From positions 1,178,001 to 1,242,000 of the forward strand of contig JANATG010000013.1 in assembly GCA_029449235.1 (NCBI GenBank): a DNA stretch of 64,000 nt, in the 5' to 3' direction. Shown here one piece after another: positions 1 to 12,538 of the stretch; positions within the stretch are counted from its first letter, which is position 1, and each line of letters starts with the position of its first letter. A program made the position numbers and the translations under genes. The notes beneath the pieces are model-generated. The model was not told the origin of the DNA, ran no database searches, and saw only the letters and a program-made list of their open reading frames with translations. The stretch comes from Linnemannia schmuckeri (Eukaryota; Mortierellomycota; Mortierellomycetes; Mortierellales; Mortierellaceae).

Positions 1-13
1 TGTCGATAATTAG

Positions 14-1571
14 CATGTAGAGACGTCAAAGGAAAAGGCGGCAGCGGATGCAGCAGCAGCCAAGGCGAAATCGCAGGGAGTTTTGTACAGATACTTTTGG
101 CGATTCCTCCAAAAGGCCGACAACATCTCGCTCCCCCTCCGTCCGGAATCGCTCCAATTCAAGGCGGCAAAACTCCGACAGTACGCCCTCGCGGAGAAGA
201 CCCGTCGCTGGAGCGATATTGTCCGTCATGGTGGAGGTATCAAGCCCGATGGCTCTGGTGTTGGTTCTCGTATGGGATCCGATGGACGCGATGGGTTCTT
301 TGACACAGCTCGTCGTGGTCGTTTGGTAAGTTTTTTGTTTTTTTATCTGGTGGGGTCACCTCCTCCTTTTATAATTTTCAGAGCATTGGGATATAGATTT
401 TTGGATTTTTTGGGCTGTGGTTTTGCATAGGAATCTACCGCAAAACAGCGCGTCCTAAACGGATAAACGATTTAGGAGCAACCATTTGCAACTAACTTTC
501 GGGCGTAAACGCAGGCTGTTGCATATGTTTTTTTTTATCTTTTGTTTTCTCATCACTAAACTTTTGAATGTTTCTTTCTCCACATTGTTGTATAAGACGG
601 AGAGTATTATTATCTACAGCAAGATCAAGACCAAGCGCGGAGATCGACATGCTCTCAAGACAGTCATGGACAAGAAGGCATACACGGACATGTTTACCCT
701 GCACGACGGCTCGTACAAATCCAAGGTCAAACCCATACCCAACCAACGTACCCTCCTCTACCAGAACTGGGTTCGTTCCCGTCGCTCTCAACCCCTGGAA
801 GACATCCGACACTACTATGGCGAGAAAGTTGCGCTTTATTTCGCATGGATTGGACATTACACTAAATGGCTCGCCTGGGCCGCCCTTGCAGGAGTGCTCT
901 TCTTGATCTATGGAGTCTCGAACCATTTTATCAAGGGACCAGCAGGTGGAGGTATTGGCGGACAGCTGGTGGATGTCTTTGATAACGCTTTGACACTGCC
1001 TTATGCCCTGTTCATGTCTGTCTGGTCGGCGTTGTTTGTCGAGTACTGGAAGCGCAAGAGTGCTGTGTTGGCCTATGAGTGGAACACTCTGGACTTTGAA
1101 CAACTGGAGCGAGCCCGACCGGAATTCAAGCCTACTGGAACACGTATCTCGCCCGTCACTGGGAAAATGGAGCTCTACTACCCGCGCTACAAGCAAATCG
1201 TCTCTATCTTCACCAGTATTTTGGTCGTCTTAATCTCGGTAAGTAATCCCGGAGATTTATATGTTATTTCATTTTATTATATTTTTTTTTGTTAGCTCTT
1301 TATTTTTAACATTTTTTGTCCTGTATTCCCTTTTCATAGATTGGAATTGTTATTATCTCGGTCGGATCCCTGATGGTGTTCAACCTGTATATGAAGAGCA
1401 ACGACCCGAATTCACTTCGAGCAAGAATGAACCAAAATGTTGCCACTGTCGTGACGGCCTTGCTCTCCCTGGTCGTCATTGTCGTCCTTGGAACCGCCTA
1501 TGCCAAGCTTGCCCAGATTCTGACTGACAACGAGAACCACAAACGTCTGACTCAATACGAAGGTAAAATTC

Positions 1572-1617
<46 letters not shown>

Positions 1618-2333
1618 TTTATCAGAGAATCAATAATGCAACATTCAACATGAACGAGTGCTAGCTGTATTACATTTCAATGTCTAACGCCACCAAAAAT
1701 ACTACCTCAAATTTTAGACGCGCTGATTATCAAGCGGTTCCTGTTCGACTTTGTCAACTTCTACTCCGCCCTGGTCTACATCGCATTCTTTAAGGGCTAC
1801 ATTGCCAAAGACGTCACACTCTGGGACAAGCAACCACGGGACAGCTGCGGAGAGGATGGCTCCTGTCTTGGCGAGCTTGCGATCCAACTGGCCATTGTCT
1901 TTGTCGGTAAACAATTGATCAACCAGATCCAGGAGATCGCCATTCCCATCCTGAAGAAGTGGTGGAACAAGAAGAACGAGCTTGCTGAGCGCGCCGCTAA
2001 CTTGAAGGGCAAGTACAAGACTCAGACCAAGGCCGTCAAGCCTCCTCAATGGGCCAAGGATGACCTTTTACCCGCTTATAACCCTCAGATGTTTGAGGAG
2101 TACCGTGAGCTGGTGGTCCAGTTTGGATTCTGTACGCTGTTCGTTACTGCCTTCCCGATTGCGCCCATCTTTGCCCTGCTGAACAATATTCTCGAAATCC
2201 GTGTGGATGCCTACAAGCTCCTCACCCAGCACAAGCGACCCGTCGCTCAAGGCGCCCAGGACATCGGTAACATAACATCTCTGTTTTATTTGATTCAAAA
2301 AGGCCAGAAATACCTTCAATGTCTTATTATTAG

Positions 2334-2378
<45 letters not shown>

Positions 2379-3307
2379 GCTAATTAATTTTTTTCTTTCG
2401 ATTATTGAATGATCCATGATGAAAATAGGGAGCTGGGGCACGATTCTGATGCTGTTGACACACATCTCAGTCTTCACCAATGCATGTTTGATCGCCTTCC
2501 AGTCGAAATGGATGATCAACAACGTCTTCATGCGCATCCCCTGGGTGGTCAACTTCCAATTTGAACCCACGAGCGGCAGGGACTTGAATTATGCTCTAAT
2601 CGCTGTCCAGCTTCTCTTCATATTCATCTACGAGGTATATCCTACCCTGCTTTCCACTCACTACTCACCGCACCATGCATTTTTCTTTTGTGTGTTCGTT
2701 TTTACAACTATCAATCACCTTTTTTTTTAATTAACTTTTGTTTTCTTGCCTTCCTTTTTTTCGCTTTTATTTTCTTACTTGTGGACGTGAATAGCACTTG
2801 GTGTTCCTGATCAAGATCGGAATCGCAAACCTGGTCCGCGACACACCCCAGACCGTAAAGCTCGCCATCCAACGCGAATCCTATTACACTCGCCTGGCCC
2901 TCGACGACGAAGAACCCGCCCGCGATGAGGTCCTCGAAGACGTCGACTCTGACGCTGACGAATCCGAAGACGAATACGATGACCCCTACCGCAAATCTGC
3001 GGATGGTACGCTTTACCCACATGGCCTTGGCGGTGGAAGAACTTCGGGTGAAGGAGAGGGTCAAGTGGATGAGGTGAACGAGAATTTGGAAGAGGAAGAG
3101 GACGAGGAGGAATTGGAGGCGATGATTAAGGCCGGTGGCTGTGGCTGTGCGGCCCATGGAGATGGTGTGCTGGGTACGGTCAAGGGTGGGTTTGAAGGTA
3201 CTTGGATGAACCGCTTCCGACCCGAGATGCAGGCGGCTATTCGCCGTCGCCAGCAGAGACGTCGTAAGAAGCAACAGAACGCTGACAAGGGCCAGACCGC
3301 CGAGTAA
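14..3307 (+). CDS. Anoctamin/TMEM16-family membrane protein (Ist2-like), 3' part
   Basis: Partial gene cut by the left edge; about 814 codons visible. Exons: about 14-325, 597-1238, 1340-1562, 1718-2266, 2429-2634, 2795-3307; all introns are GT-AG and phases match. The family comprises Ca2+-activated lipid scramblases and channels; fungal members such as Ist2 tether ER to plasma membrane or scramble lipids. Seen: the pre-membrane segment LLYQNW followed by GEKVALYFAWIGHYTKWLAW, the first hydrophobic segments, YWKRKSAVLAYEWNT, a charged loop, and later segments including FGFCTLFVTAFPIAPIFALL and the typical ILEIRVDAYKL. The tail is acidic (runs of E/D), then has a GCGCA motif and a basic end. 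The start and N-terminus lie outside the window. The introns at 1563-1717 and 2267-2428 carry T tracts of about 40 bases. Family assignment is firm; scramblase versus tether role is inference. Confidence 0.9.
1574..1616. repeat. Poly-T tract (about 43 T) inside an anoctamin intron
   Basis: An uninterrupted T run in the intron between exons ending at 1562 and starting at 1718. It is far longer than a normal polypyrimidine tract and likely to vary in length or be mis-sequenced. Confidence 0.9.
2339..2377. repeat. Poly-T tract (about 39 T) in the next anoctamin intron
   Basis: A second long T run, inside the intron 2267-2428 of the same gene. Two such runs in neighbouring introns of one gene are notable. 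Confidence 0.9.
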
Positions 3308-3538
3308 TTGATGAGTTTCACAGGGACAGACTGACTGGTCACAGGTGATGTTACCCCACTTCGTGTTGTCTTGGAGGAGGAAAGTCCAGGCTCGACATTC
3401 ATAATATCCAAAAAAGCACCTTATTCAGAAAAAGTAACACATTATTTAAATATCATCCATAATAAACAGTTAATTAGTAAAATGGGGTTGTATTGTACAG
3501 TGGCAATTCTGAATGCAAAAAATGTAAAGTAAAAAAAA

Positions 3539-6500
3539 TCAAAGGTCACTTTCGTCCAAGTCCATCTCACTCCCTTGCTTCTCCTCTTCCTCCTCGTCCT
3601 CCTCCTCTTCATTCATCTCCTCCGCTGTCTGAAATCCAGCATCAGAACTACTCGACCGCGCCCGTTTGTATGGTCGAGGAGATGTACTTGTTCTGCTCGC
3701 AACAGAGCTACCACCATCAGCTCGCGAAGAACCTTTGGCACTTTCCCAGTCCTCCTCCTCTACATCCTCAACTATCTCGACATCCTCACTCTGCCGTCTC
3801 TTCTGCCTCAAGATCTCATTGACATCTCCTGTACTCCCAGAACCCTCCAAAGCCTCTCTGCTGACTATCCGGTACAGGCTTCTATCCATGATCTGCACAT
3901 CTCTCCGCGACAAGCCTGTAACCTCACACATCTTCTCCCGCCGCTGCTTCAAAACCTCCGGTTTTCTAGCCATCTTCTCTGTGAGGTCTGGCCGGACTGT
4001 CACCCTTCCACCGGAGCTAACAATATTTTGGGGCGGCTCAGCAACTCCAAGCTCAATCATCGTATCCAGATTAATCACTTTCCACGTTTCTACTCCACTC
4101 AGACCAGAACCAGAGTGGCTCTTGTCCGCCCGAAGAACAATCGTCGTATCAGGGATCTCTTCGGATTTGTCGTTCACGACAGGTGCATATCGCTCCGCAC
4201 GGTCAGCCTCCCGATAGAAACCCCGTAACACCTCCCTGTTGATGATCTTGGGCACCTGGATGGGTCCACCTCCTGCCAAGCAGTCCCCTTGCAGCTTGTA
4301 TCGCTCTGTCCGCACCAACCTCACATCCACAGTACGTGTCTCGGCTGTCAGCACGGCCTGGTAGACATGCACCTGAGACTCGACGGGGACCAGATGTGTT
4401 GGGAGCTGAGCAGAAGGCATGGGTGTCGGGTCATGCGCCGAGGGAAGTGAGGCCCTCGCTCCATTCGCGCGTTTCCGCTGCTCAATCTCCACAATCTTTT
4501 TCACAAAGATCTTCCGAAGGCGGCCACTCTTTCCCTTGGCATTCAGTTGAGAGTTTGTTGAGGACCCAGTCTCAGCATCGCCGCCACGCTCCCTCGCCTT
4601 GTGTACCAAATCTATACAGTCTTCCAGGCTCCGCTCAAACCCGTGGGTCGTGCAAAACGCAAATAATGCGGCCGCTGCGTCCTTCAAGGTTATGTCAAGA
4701 TCAAAGCCCAGCGCGTCCTTGGGCTTGGACTCACCAACAGACTCGTAAAACAAGTGGCGTTGATGAATGTGGTTCAGACGCTCGTCTTGGATAGCCTGTT
4801 GGTGCACCTTGCGTGCCCTCTTCTGTGCCCACTCTGGAAGCTGCTTGAAACGGGGCTCTGGGGGATCCAAGGGCACAAATCCCAATCCTGTCGATGACCG
4901 AATCAGCCCTTGCTTCTCCTCAACCAATGTGTCCAACACCCTGTCATCAAAGCCCGCCACCTCAATGTCCACTTCTGGACCCATGGCCGAACCCTCGCCA
5001 CTATTGGGAGTAACTGACAGCGACGAGGCTTTCAGTTTCTTGGCAACCTCTGCAAAGAACCTACGAGGTACGAACCACTCAAGTAAGTACTGATTCCATG
5101 CCTCGTCATCAAAGTGAAGTTGTCGTAGCAGATGTTGGTTCTCTATGTCCAGTAATCCTGACAACAACTTAACAAGTCGTTCTCTCCAGTTGTCGTGTTT
5201 CCCCGGAGGGATCGTTTTCAGAACCTGCCCCCGATCAACTGGGAACACCTTGTCATACAACTTCCGAATCTCGTCTTTGGTCAGTTGCCTTGGACTCTCC
5301 TTCAGAACGCTCTCTCGAATCCGTTGCTTGAGCTCCTCAAAGGTCTCGAGACCAGAGGACTGATCTTCCCAGTCGTCTCCCTGGGATGCGGGTATATTCC
5401 AGGCTTCTAGTTTCCGAATGTAGAGGTAGGTCATGGGTTGATTCTTATAGAGCGCCACAAATCGGGAGAAATAGAGTGCTGCCTGAGTTGGTGTGCTGGC
5501 ATGACAGGTATACAGCTGAGAACGCAGATTCTTCCTGGTGAGATGATTATGTTGCAACAGGATAAATGTTGACATGCCCGGCTGCTCTAAAAGTTGGTAG
5601 GTTAAAAGTCACATGTTAGTTCGGAGCAAAATACAAGTCTATGTGTCTATCAACTGCAAAACCAGATTTCGAGACGATGCACCGACACTGGCAAAACGGT
5701 TTTGTACCTGGAATTTTCTGGTGCTGAATCCAACGGTGGAGAAGACCGTGTACCGAGTACACGAAATTAGGGTTGGCTCGAGAATCGTTGGCAATCCTGT
5801 CCCAACGAATCACACCATCTACAGAGTGATCAGCAATCGACTCCTGCAGCTCTCTAGAGTAACGGCAAGGAAGCATGTCGATATGATTAGTCGAGGGCAT
5901 TTCCTCCGATGTAGGCTGACGAACCATAGGATGACGTGAGAAAAGTGCTTACTTGATCCTTATCTGAGGTTTGGGAATGCCAAAATCCTGCTCATTTTGT
6001 TTCTTGAAGATGCCTAAAGAACCAAAAAGGTGATGGTACCAATGGACTGAATTAATAAGTGGGTTCTATTTTCCATTGTAACCTCCTCGTTCAGCACAGT
6101 TAACTACAAACACTATTATACTTACAGCAAATAGAGCAGAGTAAGCCCACATGTCCGGTATCAGGTTGGAATCCATCACTCTCGCGGATCCCGCAAGTAA
6201 TACAGCCCTGTGGTTGAATCCTGGCCGAGAGTTCGTACAAGAGCTGGAACTTTCTCTTTGCCTTGAGCAACACGCCGCAATGATAGCCTGCAGCATAGAC
6301 ATACGGAAAAAATGTTAATGTTAAATCTGTTTTTTCATCGATGGAAATTGTCGACCCGGAAGCATACATAGCTGAGCACAACAACAAGGTGACAACCTAC
6401 TGCAGTTCAGGCAGAGACGCTTCTGTTCGTGATCAAATTTATAGGCTAAGGGTAGAATTCCGACACCCTTGATATGCACCTGATCACCAACAAACTGCTC

Positions 6501-8633
6501 CTCGATAGTCTTTGGAATATCGTCTGAAATCCTGATCCCGCACCAGTGACATCGGCTCTGAAAGTCTGTTGGAGGTACTGGGTGCTGTCCGTTGCGCAAG
6601 CTAATAATATCTTCCTCAATACTCCTGTTATGGATGTTAAGTCGCGCGCGCTCGGCCTTGGCATTAAGCTTTAGACTCTCTATTACGGAGGAAGAGAAAA
6701 GAGTGTTATTTGCGTTATTTAATATGCTCGCTCGTTTCACAGTCGAAATCCGTAGATCAGGTTTATATATGAGGGTCTCAAAGCCAAGCGTTCACATACT
6801 ACAATCAGAGCATCCAGGAGCTTGAGGAGGCGTGCTATCCAGATCGTCACCTGCACACTTAGGGCAGCGCAGTTCCTGAGCTTGGTTCGCCTTTTCGAGT
6901 TCGTTACTGAGTTTGTCGATCCGTCGCTGCACTTCATTATTCGCCTTTCGCACTGGTGCTGTCGGACTCATCCAATCATAGACATCTAGCAGAGATGGCA
7001 AAGAACCTGCCAGCGTCAATGACATCAATCACGACTGCAAAGCCCAACGGATATGAAGCACAATGAACTTGCACTACTTACGGACATAGTCGACCAGTCG
7101 ATGGGGCTTCTTCTCACGGAACCCAAAATGCTGTTGGTACTTCTTCATCTCCTCAACCAGAATTGGTGTTTTCATCACCGCCGCCTTCTGCGGAGTGGCA
7201 ACAACAACTTCCTCCGTGGAAGATTCCGCGACTAAACCTGAACTCGACTCTCTCGTAATAGCTGAATGTTGCTGATCCTTCTGTGCTTGAGTCGCTTTGA
7301 GGCGAGATCTGAGAGGCGCCTTGCTCCTGCTCAGCAAGTGATTTGTGGTCTGAACTTCGTCCACAAAAATCGGTTCCTTCTGCACCTGTGTTGTTGTTGT
7401 GGGGCGAGATTTGAGTGGCGTCTTACCCTTATTCAATAACCGGTTTGCTGTGCTGACCCTCTCAAGATCAATCGAATCACCCTGCTGTTGTGTAGTTGTA
7501 GGTCTAGATGTGGGGGGTGTCCTGCTCTTGTTCAACAACTTGTTTGTGATATGGACCTCATTAACAAAGATCGGCTCTTCTTGTGCTTGTGCTGTCGGTA
7601 TCCGTGCGAGCGGGGTCTTGTCTGTACTCCCCCGCCGATTTATCTTCTTGGTCGCAATCTCGTCAACAGCATCAGCCTCCTTGTCTGCATGCATCCGTCC
7701 CAGTTGTTGTCTTTGTGAGGTTGGCTTGGGTGAGCGTGCAGAAGAGGAGTCTGGGCTAAGTTCGTCGATCGTCGCTGCAGTCTCCTTTGCAAGTTCTTCG
7801 AATGTCCAGTCTGGTGTCTCTACAGGCTCGTCCCTTACTTCCTTTTCGTCATCATCATCGCCGAGTACCAGATTTCTTCCTGCTGGACGTTGCATTTCCA
7901 TAATCGCCGTTGGGTCTGAATCTACTCTTGCCACGTGTCGTTGTTTCATCTTTGTATCGACCTTAGGCTCCATTTCAGTCTCGGACTCTGACTCGGACTC
8001 CAATAGTTTCCGGCTACGCGGCGTGTACTTCTTGGCTTCTGGTGAGAATGGAGAGTCTGTCGTTGTCTTTTTGACTCTGGATGATGATGCAGGCGAGGAC
8101 GAGAACGAAGGCATCGGCTTGGCCTTGAGCATACTTGTCTCTGGAATAATGATCGCGAACGAATCGGATGTGTCGATGTGAGGCAAATCCTCTACCCGCT
8201 CCTCGAGTAATGATGTCGTAGCTTCTATAGGTTCCTCCTGGACGACAGCCTCTGTAGTTACTGATCCTGATACGTCTCTCGTCTCAGCCTCGACCTCGGG
8301 ATCTGGTTGTGGTATTGACTCCTGCCCGTGATCCGACTCTGACATGTATCGAGACGTGGTCTTGACGACTGGTCTTCGTGCACGCTTCTTCTTGACTGAC
8401 GTTAGTGGCGTCGCAGCATCAGTGTTATTATCGGCAGTAGTGGCAGTTGTCGTCGTGCTGATTCCTGAAGAGGTAGCAGTGGGTGTTGTCGTTGTCGTTA
8501 TTGTTTTTGTTGCTGTTGATGTTGATTCTTTGTTTGGGCGGGGCGACTTTGAGGATGACCTCGCTTGTCGTGGAGGAGAAGACTGAGGAGGAGGGAAGGG
8601 GGTCCTGTCCTTAGCTGGAGGTAAGGAGGCCAT
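3539..8633 (-). CDS. Large unrecognised protein with multiple CxxC zinc knuckles (7 exons)
   Basis: Exons in transcript order: 8633-7082, 7006-6800, 6679-6401, 6287-6126, 6013-5953, 5853-5708, 5586-3539; together 4,455 nt, 1,484 residues. All junctions are GT-AG and keep frame. Residues 1-510 are disordered, S/T/P-rich, with near-tandem repeats of about 32 residues. The central region has a coiled stretch (RRIDKLSNELEKANQAQEL), then Cys pairs: CPKC...CSDC, CHWC, CLNC, CITC, CSIC, suggesting several zinc-binding sites. The C-terminal half is a helical, apparently globular region ending in an acidic, serine-rich tail with a basic patch resembling a nuclear localisation signal (RPYKRARSSSSD). 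An upstream in-frame ATG at 8744 is possible; 8633 (MASLPPAKD) was preferred. I do not recognise the family. A nuclear role is inference. Confidence 0.75.
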
Positions 8634-11405
8634 TGTTGTTAGGTGAATGGCCAGCCACGGAGACGAGCGCGCTGAAGGTTGATCAGCGTGAGCAGAAGTC
8701 AAAGTGTGAGAAACCAATGGCAAAAGGTCAACAGCATCATACACAACATAAACAAGCAGTCACCCTTTTGTCTTTTTTTTGCGCTCCACCCACTCTTGTT
8801 GCCTTGTCTCCCTTGTTCTCTTTTCTTCCAATCCTCACCCTCAACTCCACCATCAACAAACAGGACTACCCACCTGCTTCGAGATCAGCAAACGAACAGG
8901 GAGACATCACACACCCCTCCCCATCTACCTTTTCACCATCTTCTCTCTCCATCAACACGCCCTTTCAGAGTGGTGCGTTCGTGTTGCTTCTCATGCAATT
9001 TCGACGCTACAACACTCAACAGAAGGAAGCTCAGCCTGCTCGTCAAACGGTGCGCCCGTTTCATTCCACTTCTTCACTTTCGCCCGTCAACCTACTTTTC
9101 CCCCTTTTCCTCTTTGCTCTCCATCACCTCTCCTTCCACTGTCGTTCAACACTTCTCCAACGGCCGGATCCAGTCTGTAGGCTCTTTGGCCCCGTCAAAG
9201 ACAAGACAAACCCGTATATCCTCCTCCCTCTATTCCCCTTCCCTCAACGATTATGCAATAGGACCTGCTCTTTCTAGCTTTCATCGCGGAAGGGATCCAC
9301 AGCGTGCAGCCTTTGTCCGCTCCCCTTTTGTGTCCCGGGATGAGTTGACTGAGTTGAGACCGTAGGCCTTCCCATGGGTGTCTACGACTTAGGACTTTCG
9401 CGGAATGCATTAGTGCTTCAGGACTATGTCTGGGCGTCCTTGCATTTCATTGAGACCAATCCCCTACAGTATGAGAGCTTGCTAACCAACCTCCTTTCCT
9501 CTTCTTCTCGTTTTTTCTCTGGGACCGAATGCCTACTTCGAACAAGTCTCGCAGGTGCGTCAGGAATATATCTCACAAGTAGGTATGTATTTAGTCAACT
9601 GTAGGTTTGGTAGTGGCGCATGAAAATAAAGTTTTTTTTATAAAATAGACCTTGACGATCGAAAACTCTGACGCGATTCTTTTGGTACAGCTTATTGCTG
9701 GAGTTGTAATGAGACTGCGGAGCAAATCGATCGATCTTTCTGGCAGATCAACAGATGATGCGGGAGCAAAAAGCACTTAATGATTGATCGGTATACGGAG
9801 CGACAGTGAGTTCTGGCTTGACTCTACAAGCTAGTGCCTCGGAGCATAGTGATAAATTAGTTCTATGACCCTCCGTAAAGACATGTCCCGACTGTGTGCT
9901 CCTATTATCTTTGAAATCATTAGAAGCTGCAGCATATACGGCGATTTTGACTCCTTTCCAGATCCTTCGAGACTGAAGAAGGATATGTCTAAACAGAGTG
10001 TACCAGTCGCTGTGGGCGCGTCAACGTGTAATTGGTGAAGGCTGGCGTCTCAGCTCTTGAATGGGAGGTGTATCGTAGGTGTAGATGATTAGTGTGAGAT
10101 CTACGCACGCTCAAAAACATAGTTGAAGATTCACCTCTACTATTTTTATTCACCACACGCCTTTCATTTATCATCTTTGAAGATACCTCTGCTTCAAGAC
10201 AGCCGAGTGAGTTACTCTTTGTCTTGTTTGTTAATGTGCGATGTGAATGGAGATGAGAGAAAGGAATGTCGAAGAGAGGTGCACCTGATTGTGTGACGAG
10301 GATGATGACTCCCAACAGAGGACTTAAAGGAACGCGAAAAGTGATTGAGAGCTGAAAGAGTGTGAGAGACGAAACTGGAAGAGAGGTGAGTGTGACAAGA
10401 AAAAAAGGGGAGCAAAATGTAGATTCTCTCCCTCTTTTTTTATTGACCTTCCCTTTACTCACTCCTAAATTCATCCTTTCCTCACTTTCGTTGTCTCCAC
10501 ATGCTGATGCGCAGGTTAGTGAACGCAAAAACGAAGATATAGGCCATCGACACATGAACGAGTCCGAACGACAAGACGCGCCGAGACACATGTCATGTTC
10601 ATTGACCGTCACTGCTACATTCGAGTAGCCCTTGAGGCCAGATCACAGGCTGAAGAGCAGAATCGCTGATCGAACGCAAGTGAGATAGTTTAGTTGTATT
10701 TTATCAGTGATGACAACTGTCTTCGCCACAAATGACGAAGATCAACGCTATCCTCACAAAATTATAAAAGGAGCATGTCGATCCTTTTTTTTTGTTGGCA
10801 GCTGTTTATTCCACCGTGAATTAGCATGGGAGTATGCTTCCTTGTTATGGTTCCTTGTCGTTTGCGCGTGTTGCCCGAACAATCACACTCCCTCTCGGTT
10901 CTTTTTCTTTGACTGCAAGGATAGTGGTGTTCTGCATGGTGCGCAATGAGCCAAATGCACAAAAATTTTCCACTTGGCAGTGCATACGGATTTACCACCC
11001 CTCAACCTTTTTTCATTTTCACGCTCAGGCGTATTGTTTTGATTTTCTCGTTCCTTGACTTTTTCGTGTATAATTTGATTTCTCTTTTCTTTTGCCTTAG
11101 TTTTTTGCCTTTAAGTTCAGAGTTGCGAAAATGATAGGCAAGTGGAATGACAAGGGCAAGAACAGGAGGTGATTGAGATCAGGGGGAAGAGACAGAGACG
11201 GATCTGCAAAGAGACAGGGTATGTATATGTATAAGCAACAGACAACTAAGAGTAAGGAATGGGGAGTAGGTACTGACAGGGGAAGGAATAGGGAATAGAG
11301 AATAAAAAAGGTGGAAGGGACGAGGAATCCTAATCACACTGAAATACGGTCTACGATAGTGCAACAGTTGTTTGCTAGTAATTAGGGTAGCAACGAAGTT
11401 TCAGA
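8634..11405. other. Gene-free stretch, C/T-rich leader and unassigned sequence
   Basis: The first 700 bases are pyrimidine-rich on the + strand, as expected for the upstream region of the minus-strand zinc-knuckle gene. The rest contains short ORFs on both strands, but none shows family similarity, splice support or a convincing start. Confidence 0.6.
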
Positions 11406-11413
11406 TATAAAAG
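11406..11413 (+). promoter_or_regulatory. TATA-like box upstream of the small secreted ORF
   Basis: TATAAAAG about 240 bases before the ATG at 11654. It matches the TATAAA-type motifs seen upstream of several other genes in the window, although farther from the start. Confidence 0.4.
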
Positions 11414-11653
11414 GGGATCAAATTCGAGCCCTGCACCCTCATTCGACGAGAGTTCCCAAGACTTTGCACTACATAAACATCACTTTCTACGATCGCACCG
11501 TCAAACCTTTGCAAAAAAAAAACACTTATCCGAACCTCCAAATATGTCACATCGTTCCTCATCCAAATTTCATAACTACATCTTGAGGCAACGTCTACCG
11601 GCTATGATAACGATGTTAACCCCTGTTATATCTCATCCTCAATAGATACAGCA

Positions 11654-12040
11654 ATGCACTTCAAGTCTACAATTATCGCCGCGCTCTTGATTGGCTTGAG
11701 CCTCGCTGCACCTGTACCTGTACCACAGGCCGATCTCGCTGCTAAAACACAAGCCGTCCCTGCTGAACCATAGCGCGTCGAACCTGACCTTGGAGTTGTT
11801 GGCGACGTTATCTGACCTGTAGCTTTTTCAAGATAGTGCAACAACTTGTTCGCTATTACCACCACCCTCGACAAGCAGTTTGCCCATGCCATGTCCAAGA
11901 GCAGGTACTCATGCACAGCTGCTCAGGCTGCTGTGATTGCCAAACCTGTGTCACGCCCTCCACTTAACATCATCTTAAACGTGATCTGGCCTATCGCCTT
12001 TGCCCAACATGAAGAATTGACCAAGCGAATTGCTGCCTAG
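11654..12040 (+). CDS. Small secreted protein, two-exon gene or pseudogene
   Basis: The ORF opens with a clear signal peptide (MHFKSTIIAALLIGLSLAAP). One frame continues to a TAG at 12038, but contains three internal stops at 11771, 11813 and 11834. Two readings are possible. First, an in-frame intron of 117-123 nt, with donor GTACCT (11714) or GTACCA (11720), branch-like CTGAC at 11812 and acceptor ending 11836; this removes all three stops and gives about 88-90 residues. Second, a decayed intronless copy. The downstream part (AITTTLDKQFAHAM, then SRPPLNIILNVIWPIAFAQH) looks helical and coding-like with two cysteines. AATAAA at 12223 is followed after 16 bases by 37 A. Function unknown; the signal peptide suggests export. 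Confidence 0.45.
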
Positions 12041-12222
12041 ACTGAGTGCTTGGCCACTTATCAAGGGCGATATTGCTAAACAGCCAATATTCTGTGCTTG
12101 GCACTTTCTCAAAACAAAGTTTTTCTTTCACACCCCTATTTCACTCCAGCACACACACCAGTAGTAGCGTGTCCTGTCACGCTCTTTTCATCCCTTTTTT
12201 TTCGCTTGTAGTCGTTTTTCTG

Positions 12223-12244
12223 AATAAAAGGTAATAGTGTTTTG

Positions 12245-12281
<37 letters not shown>
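12223..12281 (+). other. AATAAA signal followed by a 37-base poly(A) run
   Basis: AATAAA at 12223-12228, a 16-base spacer, then an uninterrupted A run at 12245-12281. The spacing is that of an mRNA 3' end, which suggests a reverse-transcribed tail rather than a random A tract. No target-site duplication was found by eye. Confidence 0.5.
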
Positions 12282-12283
<2 letters not shown>

Positions 12284-12538
12284 AAGGGACTTGCACTTTT
12301 CGCGCTTTGCATTGTCAACAGGAATTTGGAATAGACCTTAGAGACGAGTACCTACTTTGAAATAAGATGACTCGCCTTCTTTTTTGCAAGGTTATGTTCG
12401 AGTAGCACTTAAAAGAGACCAGTCTTCGGGTTGTATGGTGCACAAGTGAGTCAAAGGCCGACAATCAACGCTGGTCCTACTTAGATTCATTGCAGCGCAT
12501 GATCGCCAGTCAAAAATGGTCAGTGCGCTGCTCTTTAT

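Noticed and set aside
9874..10050. Short + strand ORF with an F-box-like feel (PIIFEIIRSC)
   Set aside because: No flanking family blocks, no splice partners and a stop after fewer than 60 codons; probably chance.
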